Shown one piece after another: positions 1-8,217 of a stretch of DNA of 14,438 bases; position 1 is the first letter of the stretch, and every line of letters starts with the position of its first letter. The stretch is from an uncultured Clostridia bacterium (GTDB lineage: Bacteria > Bacillota > Clostridia > UMGS1883), in NCBI GenBank assembly GCA_947624455.1, contig CANQKL010000026.1, positions 1 to 14,438 on the forward strand, read 5' to 3'. Below the pieces are notes generated by a model. The model saw only the letters and a program-made list of their open reading frames with translations, did no database searches and was not told where the DNA came from. The position numbers and the translations under genes were made by a program.

Positions 1-83
1 CTCTATCCGATACTTGTATTATATCCTATTTGTCTTTAAAAGGCAATTAGAATACATCTTTATTATACGAGGAGGTACGAACT

Positions 84-293
84 ATGCCGTTGTTAATGCT
101 GGGTTCAGGCGTAAAAAAACATATCGTCAAAATCAGCGGTAAGGACAAGGTGCGCAGGTTTCTGGAAAGTCTGGGCTTTGTGGAAGGCGCCGAGGTAAGC
201 ATCGTCTCAGAAATGGCCGGGAACGTTATCGTCAATATCAAGGAGTCCCGCGTGGCCCTGGACAGAGATCTTGCCAGATGTATTATTGTCTGA
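84..293 (+). CDS. feoA: FeoA-family SH3-like protein (first copy)
   Basis: This 69-residue cytosolic protein is of FeoA type, the small SH3-like partner of the ferrous-iron permease FeoB. What is seen: the length fits the family, and the core pattern is present (a helix near residues 22-31, then LGFVEGAEVSIVSEMAGNVI, then a C-terminal strand with RVALDRDLARCIIV). The ATG is preceded by GGAGGT at 71-76 with suitable spacing. A second feoA and then feoB follow on the same strand, which supports the call. This copy is more divergent than the second: it carries an N-terminal MPLLMLGSG stretch and a single Cys near the C-terminus. Paired feoA genes are known in Firmicutes, where the two copies may have distinct roles (inference). 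The 83 bases before it are AT-rich and should hold the operon promoter, but I see no convincing Fur or DtxR/MntR operator there. Confidence 0.88.
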   Translation: MPLLMLGSGVKKHIVKISGKDKVRRFLESLGFVEGAEVSIVSEMAGNVIVNIKESRVALDRDLARCIIV

Positions 294-323
294 AATTTTA
301 TTTTAAATAAGGAGAGGTTTTAC

Positions 324-545
324 ATGAAAACTTTACGGGATGCCGCCATCGGCGAAACCGTCACCGTCGCAAAGGTAAACGGCGAGGGCGCCATAAAACG
401 GCGTATCATGGACATGGGAATAACCCGTGGCGTTGAAATTTTCGTCCGCAAGGTCGCCCCTTTAGGCGATCCTTTGGAGGTCAATGTACGCGGCTATGAG
501 CTTTCCCTGAGGAAAGCGGACGCTGAAAACATTATCATCGGTTAA
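324..545 (+). CDS. feoA: FeoA-family SH3-like protein (second copy)
   Basis: This 73-residue protein is a clear FeoA. It has the typical start MKTLRDAAIGETVTVAKVNG, followed by GAIKRRIMDMGITRGVEI, VRKVAPLGDPLEVNVRGYELSLRKADAENI. The DMGI-RG turn and the PLGDP-NVRGY-LSLRK signature are the hallmarks of canonical FeoA, more so than in the preceding copy. FeoA is a cytosolic SH3-like protein needed for FeoB-dependent Fe2+ uptake. Its exact role (regulating the G domain or assembling the complex) is debated. AAGGAGAGG precedes the ATG. It lies 30 nt after the first feoA and 87 nt before feoB, so the genes are very likely co-transcribed. Confidence 0.94.
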   Translation: MKTLRDAAIGETVTVAKVNGEGAIKRRIMDMGITRGVEIFVRKVAPLGDPLEVNVRGYELSLRKADAENIIIG

Positions 546-564
546 ATTATGTTCAAGGGTTAGT

Positions 565-592
565 TTAGCTTAATTTAATTATTACAAGCTAA
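565..592 (+). repeat. Small stem-loop in the feoA-feoB gap
   Basis: TTAGCTT (565-571) and AAGCTAA (586-592) form a perfect 7-bp inverted repeat around a 14-nt AT-rich loop. There is no T-tract, so it is not an obvious terminator. It could be an RNA-processing or stability element, or chance in AT-rich spacer DNA. The arms lie too far apart for a typical compact Fur/DtxR operator. Confidence 0.25.
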
Positions 593-617
593 CAAGTTGA
601 AAAATCGCGACATTTAC

Positions 618-626
618 AAGGAGGAG
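618..626 (+). promoter_or_regulatory. Ribosome-binding site that fixes the feoB start
   Basis: AAGGAGGAG lies 6 nt before the ATG at 633. It shows that feoB starts there and not at the in-frame TTG at 597, which would add 12 non-conserved residues and has no comparable site before it. Confidence 0.85.
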
Positions 627-632
627 TTTACA

Positions 633-3053
633 ATGGCAATAACGATCGCCCTGGCGGGAAATCCCAACAGCGGCAAAACCACGTTGTTCAACGCTTTGAC
701 CGGAGCAAATCAGTTTGTGGGCAACTGGCCCGGCGTTACAGTGGAAAAGAAAGAGGGGCGGCTCAAAGGCGAAAAGGACGTCGCCATAATGGACCTGCCT
801 GGAATCTACTCCCTTTCCCCCTACACCCTTGAGGAGGTAGTAGCTAGAAACTATTTAATAAACGAAAGGCCCGACGCCATAATCAATATAGTTGACGGCA
901 CCAATCTGGAGCGTAACCTTTACCTGACGACTCAGATCATGGAGCTTGGCATACCGGTCGTTATGGCGATAAATATGACGGACATCGTTGAAAAACGCGG
1001 AGACAGGATAGACGCCAAAAGGTTGGGTGAAAAATTGGGCTGTACAGTCATTCCCATCTCGGCGCTGAAGGGTAAGGGCATTGACAAGATCACCGAGAAG
1101 GCCGTTTCCCTGGCCCGCGACAAGGCCATGACCCCCGCTGTACACAGCTTTTCCAAGGAGGTGGAGTCCTATCTCGGCCAGATCGAGAGCCGCCTTACCT
1201 CTGTTCCCGACGAACAGAAGCGGTTTTACGCTATAAAGCTCTTTGAGCGGGACGACAAGATCGAGGTAAAAGCCAATGTGGCCGACATAATCGAAAAGGC
1301 GGAAAAGGCCATGGACGACGACAGCGAAAGTATAATCACCAACGAGAGGTACAACTACATAGCCTCCATAATCGGAAGCTGCTATACTAAGAAGGGTAGG
1401 GAAAAGCTCAGCGTTTCAGATAAGATAGACAAGATCGTTACTAACCGGATTCTGGCTCTGCCTATTTTCGCGGCAGTTATGTTCATAGTATATTTTGTGT
1501 CCGTGACGACCGTGGGCACATATGTTACAGACTGGACCAACGACGGCCTCTTTGGCGACGGCTGGTTCCTGTTTGGCAGAGGCCGGGCGGCCTTCGACGA
1601 AGCGTCCGAGGAATTCGGCTTATCCAGTTCCATGATTTCCGCCTTTGAAGCCGCCGCCGCTGAGGCTGGCTTTGAGGACGCTTCTCAGGCTGTGGACGTG
1701 ACCGCCGAGGTCGATGTTTACGACGATGACGGCAATGTCGAGGTGATCCCCGTGGATTACGCCTCCTACGCCGCCGAGGTGCAAAAAGGACTTAACGAGC
1801 CTGACCCCTCCGACTATGGCCCCTGGATCCCCGGCGTCCCGGTCATAATTGAAAATGGGCTTGCCGCTGTGAACTGCGCCGACTGGCTCCAGAGCCTTAT
1901 ACTCGACGGTATCGTTGCCGGTGTAGGCGCCGTGCTGGGCTTTGTGCCTCAAATGCTGGTTCTGTTCCTTTTCCTGGCTTTTCTTGAGGGGTGCGGCTAC
2001 ATGGCAAGAATCGCCTTCATAATGGACAGAATATTCCGCCGTTTCGGCCTGTCGGGCAAATCTTTCATTCCTATGCTCATAGGCAGCGGCTGCGGCGTTC
2101 CCGGCGTTATGGCCTCGAGGACTATCGAAAACGAACGCGACCGCCGCATGACAATTATGACTACCACCTTCATCCCCTGCGGAGCCAAGCTGCCCATAAT
2201 CGCCCTCATTGCAGGCGCACTGTTCAACAACGCCGGTTGGGTGGGAGCCAGCGCTTACTTCATAGGCGTGGCGGCAATAGTTGTATCCGGCATTATACTT
2301 AAGAAAACAAAAATGTTCTCCGGCGATCCCGCCCCCTTCGTAATGGAGCTTCCCAGCTATCATATGCCAACCGTGGGCAGCATCCTGCGCAGTATGTGGG
2401 AACGCGGCTGGTCCTTCATCAAGAAAGCCGGAACCATCATTCTGATATCCACTATCTTTGTATGGTTTGCCTCCAACTACGGCTTCACTGAAAACGGTTT
2501 CGGCGCTGTTGAAGAAATGGGCAGCCAGAGTATTCTTGGCATCATCGGAGGCGCCATAGCCTGGATCTTCAATCCCCTCGGATGGGGCGACTGGCGCGCG
2601 GCGGTAGCGGCAGTTACCGGTCTTGTGGCCAAGGAGAATGTAGTGGGTACCTTCGGTATTCTCTACGGAGCCGAGGTCGCAACTGAGAGCGGCGCTGAAA
2701 TCTGGTCCACGATAAGGGACGGCTTCAATGCCTCCTCCGCTGGGTTTGGCGGTCTTGCGGCCTACTCCTTCCTGATATTCAATCTCCTTTGCGCCCCCTG
2801 CTTTGCCGCCATTGGAGCGATCAAACGGGAAATGAACAGCGCCAAATGGACCTGGTTCGCCATTGGATATCAGTGCGTATTCGCCTATCTGGTTTCCCTT
2901 TGCGTATTCCAGATCGGCAAGCTGGTAACTGGCGGCGGCTTCGGCGTTGGCGTCGTTGCGGCCATAGTCATAATAGCGGCCTTTGTATTCCTGCTCTTTA
3001 GAAAAAACAGTTACGAAAATAATACCATTGACAACCGGGCTTATATACGCTAA
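633..3053 (+). CDS. feoB: Ferrous iron transport protein B, GTPase-coupled permease
   Basis: This 806-residue inner-membrane protein imports Fe2+, coupled to a cytosolic G domain. Seen in the N-terminal G domain: Walker A/G1 GNPNSGKT (residues 9-16), G2 region NWPGVTVEKKEG (31-42), G3 DLPG (54-57), G4 NMTD (114-117) and G5 SAL (143-145), all right after the chosen start. A helical GDI-like domain follows (about 170-260). The first membrane segment is at about 274-296. The two Gate-type repeats hold the conserved Cys-containing motifs GSGCGVPGVMASRT (about 484-496) and FIPCGAKLP (about 513-521), with a later LLCAPCFAAIGAI segment. Oddity: the loop between the first and second membrane segments has an acidic stretch (about 319-397) that E. 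coli FeoB lacks, which explains the extra length. The chosen ATG has a strong RBS. The flanking feoA genes and the downstream Cys-rich gene confirm the feo context. Confidence 0.97.
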   Translation: MAITIALAGNPNSGKTTLFNALTGANQFVGNWPGVTVEKKEGRLKGEKDVAIMDLPGIYSLSPYTLEEVVARNYLINERPDAIINIVDGTNLERNLYLTTQIMELGIPVVMAINMTDIVEKRGDRIDAKRLGEKLGCTVIPISALKGKGIDKITEKAVSLARDKAMTPAVHSFSKEVESYLGQIESRLTSVPDEQKRFYAIKLFERDDKIEVKANVADIIEKAEKAMDDDSESIITNERYNYIASIIGSCYTKKGREKLSVSDKIDKIVTNRILALPIFAAVMFIVYFVSVTTVGTYVTDWTNDGLFGDGWFLFGRGRAAFDEASEEFGLSSSMISAFEAAAAEAGFEDASQAVDVTAEVDVYDDDGNVEVIPVDYASYAAEVQKGLNEPDPSDYGPWIPGVPVIIENGLAAVNCADWLQSLILDGIVAGVGAVLGFVPQMLVLFLFLAFLEGCGYMARIAFIMDRIFRRFGLSGKSFIPMLIGSGCGVPGVMASRTIENERDRRMTIMTTTFIPCGAKLPIIALIAGALFNNAGWVGASAYFIGVAAIVVSGIILKKTKMFSGDPAPFVMELPSYHMPTVGSILRSMWERGWSFIKKAGTIILISTIFVWFASNYGFTENGFGAVEEMGSQSILGIIGGAIAWIFNPLGWGDWRAAVAAVTGLVAKENVVGTFGILYGAEVATESGAEIWSTIRDGFNASSAGFGGLAAYSFLIFNLLCAPCFAAIGAIKREMNSAKWTWFAIGYQCVFAYLVSLCVFQIGKLVTGGGFGVGVVAAIVIIAAFVFLLFRKNSYENNTIDNRAYIR

Positions 3054-3077
3054 AATATAATTCAGGAGGGATTCGGT

Positions 3078-3236
3078 ATGGGTACAGCTATTGTATTGAC
3101 AATCGTGGCGGTTCTTGTGGGACTGGCGGTATTCAGTATTGTTAAAAAACGAAGATCCGGCGGTTCTTGCGGCTGCGGATGCAACTGCGGCGGATGCGCC
3201 ATGACTGACGCCTGCCACTCTAAAGGGAAAAAGTAA
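3078..3236 (+). CDS. FeoB-associated Cys-rich membrane mini-protein
   Basis: This is a 52-residue ORF. Residues 2-22 form one hydrophobic membrane segment (start MGTAIVLTIVAVLVGLAVFS). A basic KKRR stop-transfer stretch follows, then a Cys-rich tail SCGCGCNCGGC with six Cys in all (31, 33, 35, 37, 40 and 46). AGGAGGG at 3064-3070 precedes the ATG, and the gene starts 24 nt after the feoB stop. The architecture and position match the known Firmicutes family of FeoB-associated Cys-rich membrane proteins, which may be a counterpart of proteobacterial FeoC. By the positive-inside pattern the Cys tail is probably cytosolic, where it could bind iron or an Fe-S cluster; this is inference. It is the last gene of the operon and is easily missed because of its size. 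Confidence 0.88.
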   Translation: MGTAIVLTIVAVLVGLAVFSIVKKRRSGGSCGCGCNCGGCAMTDACHSKGKK

Positions 3237-3246
3237 CAAAAAATCT

Positions 3247-3277
3247 CGCTGGGGCAACCCGAACGGTTTCCCCAGCG
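3247..3277 (+). repeat. Strong GC-rich stem-loop after the feo operon
   Basis: CGCTGGGG (3247-3254) pairs perfectly with CCCCAGCG (3270-3277). Inside it, AACC/GGTT (3256-3259 and 3265-3268) extends the helix after one mismatch. It starts 10 nt past the last feo stop. No T-tract follows (GCTGCCCC comes next), so it is a 3'-end stability or pause hairpin rather than a standard intrinsic terminator. Confidence 0.5.
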
Positions 3278-3310
3278 GCTGCCCCTTCCGCATCGGGCGC
3301 TTGCGCTTAC

Positions 3311-3346
3311 GAAATATCATTTTTATTGTAATAAAAATGATATTTC
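3311..3346. repeat. 36-bp AT-rich near-perfect palindrome
   Basis: The arms 3311-3327 and 3330-3346 are perfect 17-bp inverted repeats separated by GT. The half-sites read GAAATATCATTTTTATT and its complement. On either strand it could form a long A-U hairpin, or at the DNA level a symmetric binding site. No gene lies inside it. It may be part of a dispersed intergenic repeat, since hairpins follow one after another here. There is no transposase and no target-site duplication that I can see. Confidence 0.6.
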
Positions 3347-3361
3347 TACCCCGATTAAGGT

Positions 3362-3400
3362 ATCAAATCCCGGGTACACGCCCCGGGATTTGATGTTTTT
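3362..3400 (+). terminator. Intrinsic terminator, probably for the feo operon
   Basis: A perfect 13-bp stem, ATCAAATCCCGGG (3362-3374) and CCCGGGATTTGAT (3382-3394), has a 7-nt loop and is followed by GTTTTT. This is the first structure after feoB and its partner with both stem and T-tract. It would end plus-strand transcription about 130 nt past the last feo stop. Confidence 0.75.
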
Positions 3401-3401
3401 A

Positions 3402-3423
3402 TCGAAAGGGAGTTCCCTTTCGA
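3402..3423. repeat. 10-bp inverted repeat next to the terminator
   Basis: TCGAAAGGGA (3402-3411) and TCCCTTTCGA (3414-3423) are perfect complements with only GT between them, so in RNA the loop would be AGUU. It lies directly between the feo terminator and the 34-nt motif. Its function is unknown. Confidence 0.5.
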
Positions 3424-3425
3424 GC

Positions 3426-3459
3426 TTTCCCCGTCGTACATAGGGCTTGTCAGTATTCT
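3426..3459 (+). repeat. 34-nt intergenic motif, copy 1
   Basis: This stretch matches 4698-4731 at 29 of 34 positions by eye. Both begin TTTCCCC, share CATAGGG, and share TTGTCAGTA followed by TCT. Both copies end within a few bases of an intrinsic terminator. The terminators themselves are unrelated in sequence, so the similarity is confined to the motif. I see no convincing ORF in it. It could be a dispersed repeat or a conserved RNA element at 3' ends. Confidence 0.55.
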
Positions 3460-3460
3460 G

Positions 3461-3484
3461 AATCCCGCTGGGGCGGGATTTTTT
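3461..3484 (+). terminator. Second intrinsic terminator before the sigma gene
   Basis: The stem AATCCCGC (3461-3468) and GCGGGATT (3473-3480) has a TGGG loop and runs into TTTTTT (3479-3484). It is a textbook plus-strand terminator, 72 nt before the sigma-factor start, and would insulate that gene from the feo operon. Confidence 0.8.
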
Positions 3485-3503
3485 GTCGCCTATGAAAAAA
3501 ATT

Positions 3504-3529
3504 TTGACCAAACGCCACCCTTAAGCGTG
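3504..3529 (+). promoter_or_regulatory. Candidate ECF-type (self-regulated) promoter of the sigma gene
   Basis: TTGACC (3504-3509), 16 nt, then CGTG (3526-3529) running into TTATAAGTG. ECF promoters typically have an AACC-like -35 and a CGT -10 about 16-17 nt apart, and ECF sigma genes often transcribe themselves. Read as a sigma-A promoter, the TTGACC-to-TTATAA spacing of 20 nt is too long, and the start would fall in the AGGAGG. The ECF reading leaves the ribosome site intact. Only the 71 bases between the terminator and the ATG are available for this promoter. Confidence 0.4.
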
Positions 3530-3555
3530 TTATAAGTGAAAGGAGGTCTTAAGGA

Positions 3556-4053
3556 ATGTACGATTCGTCACCGAGGCCAGTCGATGAAGTCGAGGCGGTC
3601 GTCCACCGTTACGGCGATATGCTGTTCAGGCTGTGCTATGTGATGCTGGGAAACGAGGCCGACGCGGAGGACGCCGTACAGGAAACTTTTATCAGCTATC
3701 TTAGGAACACGCCGACTTTTAAAGAAGCTGAACACGAAAAGGCCTGGCTTATAACCACGGCAAAAAACAAGTGCCGTGACGCTCTCAGGCTGCGGCGGCG
3801 ACGGCCGCAAATCAGCCTCGAGGACTTGCGGGAGCCGTCATATGAGCCGCCCGACTCCTCCGACAGCGGAATATTGGAGGCCCTTATGTCCCTGCCGGAA
3901 AAGTTTCGGCTTGTCCTCATTCTTCACTATGTGGATGAGTATCGGGTGGAGGATATAGCGCGGATCATTGAAAAAACTCCGTCGGCGGTAAAAATGCGCC
4001 TGCAAAAGGGCCGGAGGCTGTTGGAAGAAAAATACAGAAAGGAGTATTTGTAA
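3556..4053 (+). CDS. ECF-type RNA polymerase sigma factor
   Basis: This 165-residue cytosolic protein has only sigma regions 2 and 4, as ECF factors do. Region 2 spans about 15-80 (HRYGDMLFRLCYVMLGNEADAEDAVQETFISYL, then EKAWLITTAKNKCRDALR). A short acidic/proline linker follows (about 86-104). Region 4 spans about 106-157 (LMSLPEKFRLVLILHYVDEYRVEDIARIIEKTPSAVKMRLQKGR), with the expected helix-turn-helix. There is no C-terminal extension. AGGAGGT at 3541-3547 fits the ATG. The stop overlaps the next start (TAATG), so the two genes are translationally coupled. The next gene is a membrane protein of anti-sigma type, so the sigma factor is probably held at the membrane until an envelope signal arrives (inference). 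I cannot name the target regulon. Confidence 0.95.
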   Translation: MYDSSPRPVDEVEAVVHRYGDMLFRLCYVMLGNEADAEDAVQETFISYLRNTPTFKEAEHEKAWLITTAKNKCRDALRLRRRRPQISLEDLREPSYEPPDSSDSGILEALMSLPEKFRLVLILHYVDEYRVEDIARIIEKTPSAVKMRLQKGRRLLEEKYRKEYL

Positions 4054-4655
4054 TGGATAGTAAAGAATTGAAAAGGGCGGTACAAAACATCAAAATGTCC
4101 GACGAGATAAGGGATCGCGTTATAAAGAGCTGTCAGTCGGAAATTAGTGCGCCGAAGGAGAATACAGCGCGTAAAACTAGTTACGTCAGCAGACCCGCGA
4201 TACTTATCGCCGCGGTCATCTGCCTGGGGCTTGCGGCGACCGTTGTAGCGGCTGGCAATATGGGGCTTTTCAAGGACATCGTCCGTTTTGACGGGACTGT
4301 GGTCGGTACGGCGTACGAGCAGGCCCCCGGCGAGATTGAGGCTTCCGCCGCCATCGCTGGCAGCGAGCTGACCGTCACCGCCGTGATAACGAAGGAAGAT
4401 ATTTTGCCCTACCGCGAACTGGAAAATTTAGGCATAGACAGCTTCCGCGTTGTAGACTCGAAGGGAAACGCCGTCTTTAAGGGCGGACGCACTGAAATGT
4501 ACGAAATTGACGGCGGAAAAGCGGAGATAAAAATTTTCCTGCCCGATATTGCCGCTGGCTCCTACCAAGCGATCATAGACGCCTTTGTGGGCGGCAAAAA
4601 GGCCGACCAAACCCTTCTTATCAACGGCGAGTGGGAGTGCGAGTTTACGGTTTGA
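4053..4655 (+). CDS. Probable membrane-bound anti-sigma factor
   Basis: This 200-residue protein is coupled to the sigma gene by the TAATG overlap, and an AAAGGAG site lies inside the end of the sigma gene. Residues 1-45 are charged and helical (ELKRAVQNIKMSDEIRDRVI) and would be the cytosolic sigma-binding part. One membrane helix lies at about 49-67 (AILIAAVICLGLAATVVAAG). The remaining 130 or so residues are predicted to be outside the membrane and mostly beta-rich, ending INGEWECEFTV. The N-terminal pattern resembles other Firmicutes anti-sigma factors encoded beside ECF genes. There is no HxxxCxxC zinc anti-sigma motif, so it is not a ZAS-type protein. The ligand or stress it senses cannot be read from sequence. 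The function rests on context and architecture. Confidence 0.75.
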   Translation: MDSKELKRAVQNIKMSDEIRDRVIKSCQSEISAPKENTARKTSYVSRPAILIAAVICLGLAATVVAAGNMGLFKDIVRFDGTVVGTAYEQAPGEIEASAAIAGSELTVTAVITKEDILPYRELENLGIDSFRVVDSKGNAVFKGGRTEMYEIDGGKAEIKIFLPDIAAGSYQAIIDAFVGGKKADQTLLINGEWECEFTV

Positions 4656-4697
4656 TCCTTAAGGTGTCGAACACCGCAACGGTTTAAAGCGGTGAAA

Positions 4698-4731
4698 TTT
4701 CCCCATAGTGCATAGGGTTTGTCAGTAGTCT
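4698..4731 (+). repeat. 34-nt intergenic motif, copy 2
   Basis: This copy matches 3426-3459 with five substitutions (motif positions 8, 10, 13, 21 and 31) and no gaps. It sits 42 nt past the anti-sigma stop and abuts the palindromic terminator. Before it are two weak hairpins, GGTGT/ACACC (4663-4675) and ACCGC/GCGGT (4673-4693), which overlap and so exclude each other. Confidence 0.55.
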
Positions 4732-4763
4732 AAAAGGCTGCCCGTACGGGCAGCCTTTTATTT
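4731..4763. terminator. Bidirectional terminator between anti-sigma gene and tuf
   Basis: Positions 4731-4760 are a perfect 30-bp palindrome: TAAAAGGCTGCCCGT and its exact complement. A GC-rich core is flanked by A4 on the left and T4 on the right, and T's continue on the plus strand to 4763. Read from either side it gives a GC hairpin followed by U's. It therefore fits as the shared terminator of the converging sigma/anti-sigma operon (plus) and the str operon (minus). Confidence 0.9.
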
Positions 4764-4778
4764 GGTATTCAATTCAAC

Positions 4779-5981
4779 TTACTCGTTGATAGAGGAAACT
4801 ACGCCGGAACCAACAGTTCTGCCGCCCTCGCGGATAGCGAAGCGAAGGCCTTCCTCAATAGCGATGGGGGTGATAAGCTCAACGTCCATCTTTACGTTAT
4901 CGCCAGGCATGCACATCTCGGTGCCAGCGGGAAGGGTGATAACGCCGGTAACGTCAGTAGTTCTGAAATAGAACTGGGGACGGTAGTTATTGAAGAAGGG
5001 GGTATGACGGCCACCCTCGTCCTTGGTCAGAACGTAAACCTGACCGGAGAACTTGGTGTGGGGATGAATGGAACCGGGCTTAGCAAGAACCTGACCTCTT
5101 TCGATCTCGTTCCTCTGAACGCCACGGAGCAGAGCGCCGATGTTGTCGCCGGCCTGTCCGCTGTCAAGGAGCTTGCGGAACATTTCGATACCGGTAACAA
5201 CGACCTTGCGGGCCTCGTCGGTAAGACCGACGATCTCAACTTCCTCGGAAACCTTAAGAGTACCTCTCTCTACACGACCGGTGGCAACGGTGCCGCGGCC
5301 GGTGATGGAGAATACGTCCTCAACAGGCATAAGGAAGGGAGCGTCGGTGGGACGCTGAGGAGTGGGGATATAGCTGTCAACAGCATCCATAAGGTCGAGA
5401 ACGGGCTTGTAAACGGGATCGTTAACATCGGTGGAGGTGGACTCCAGCATCTGAAGGGCGCTGCCCCTTACAACAGGAACCTCGTCTCCGGGGAACTCAT
5501 CCTCGGAAAGCAGCTCGCGGATCTCCATCTCAACCAGCTCAAGAAGCTCATCATCGTCAACCTGGTCAACCTTGTTCATAAATACAACAATATAGGGAAC
5601 GCCAACCTGACGGGCAAGCAGGATATGCTCGCGAGTCTGGGGCATAACGCCATCAGCGGCGGAAACAACCAGGATAGCGCCGTCCATCTGAGCGGCACCG
5701 GTGATCATGTTCTTAACATAGTCGGCGTGGCCGGGGCAGTCAACGTGAGCATAGTGACGCTGATCAGTCTCGTACTCAACGTGAGCGGTGGATATCGTGA
5801 TTCCACGAGCCTTTTCCTCGGGAGCCTTATCGATCTGATCGTAAGCGGTGTAGTTAGCCTGACCCTTCATGCCGAGAACCTTTGTGATCGCGGCGGTGAG
5901 AGAGGTCTTGCCATGGTCAACGTGACCAATGGTACCAATGTTAACATGAGGTTTAGTTCTTTCAAATTTTTCCTTAGCCAT
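4779..5981 (-). CDS. tuf: Translation elongation factor Tu
   Basis: This 400-residue GTPase delivers aminoacyl-tRNA to the ribosome. G domain: GHVDHGKT (residues 19-26), RGITI switch I (59-63), DCPGH (81-85) and NKVD (136-139). Domain 2 begins with the PFLMPVEDVFSITGRGTVATGRVERG signature and domain 3 ends GGRTVGSGVVSSINE. It is full length for the family and starts at an ATG after AAAGGAGG (minus strand, at 5992-5999). It is the last gene of the str operon, but the 117-nt gap before it carries its own strong promoter, so tuf can be made in excess of EF-G. It ends 16 nt before the palindromic terminator. I see nothing unusual in the G domain. Confidence 0.99.
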   Translation of the reverse strand: MAKEKFERTKPHVNIGTIGHVDHGKTSLTAAITKVLGMKGQANYTAYDQIDKAPEEKARGITISTAHVEYETDQRHYAHVDCPGHADYVKNMITGAAQMDGAILVVSAADGVMPQTREHILLARQVGVPYIVVFMNKVDQVDDDELLELVEMEIRELLSEDEFPGDEVPVVRGSALQMLESTSTDVNDPVYKPVLDLMDAVDSYIPTPQRPTDAPFLMPVEDVFSITGRGTVATGRVERGTLKVSEEVEIVGLTDEARKVVVTGIEMFRKLLDSGQAGDNIGALLRGVQRNEIERGQVLAKPGSIHPHTKFSGQVYVLTKDEGGRHTPFFNNYRPQFYFRTTDVTGVITLPAGTEMCMPGDNVKMDVELITPIAIEEGLRFAIREGGRTVGSGVVSSINE

Positions 5982-6024
5982 TTGTAAATTGCCTCCTTTA
6001 TGATTTTGTTTCGTATTTAATTAT

Positions 6025-6053
6025 ATTATAATTGAAATCGGGATAAAAATCAA
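6025..6053 (-). promoter_or_regulatory. Sigma-A promoter of tuf
   Basis: Read on the minus strand: TTGATT (6053-6048), a 17-nt spacer, then TATAAT (6030-6025). It lies in the AT-rich fusA-tuf gap, 44 nt upstream of the tuf ATG. The exact -10, optimal spacing and near-consensus -35 make this a good promoter, and a separate tuf promoter fits the high demand for EF-Tu. Confidence 0.8.
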
Positions 6054-6098
6054 TACTTTTTTTACAAATATTGAAAATTATCTGTGAACATCCATTTC

Positions 6099-8180
<2,082 letters not shown>

Positions 8181-8217
8181 TTTTTTCCTCCTTCCATAAG
8201 GATAGCTATTGGATTAA

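Noticed and set aside
1..83. Fur/DtxR-type operator before the feo operon
   Set aside because: Iron control is expected, but no good inverted repeat of either type is visible, and the upstream part may lie outside the window.
597..632. Earlier TTG start for feoB
   Set aside because: The strong AAGGAGGAG lies downstream of it, and the FeoB N-terminus normally begins just before the G1 motif, as the ATG at 633 gives.
1620..3320. A 566-codon minus-strand ORF opposite feoB
   Set aside because: It is a shadow of the feoB codon pattern: low-complexity His/Gly/Ala-rich translation, no ribosome site, and no family resemblance, while feoB on the other strand is unmistakable.
3247..3484. CRISPR array or tRNA cluster in the hairpin-rich spacer
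   Set aside because: The repeats are not regularly spaced direct repeats, and none folds as a cloverleaf; they are separate inverted repeats.
5004..5987. A 327-codon plus-strand ORF opposite tuf
   Set aside because: It is an antisense shadow of tuf with repetitive Leu/Val/Gly/Asn translation and no initiation signals.
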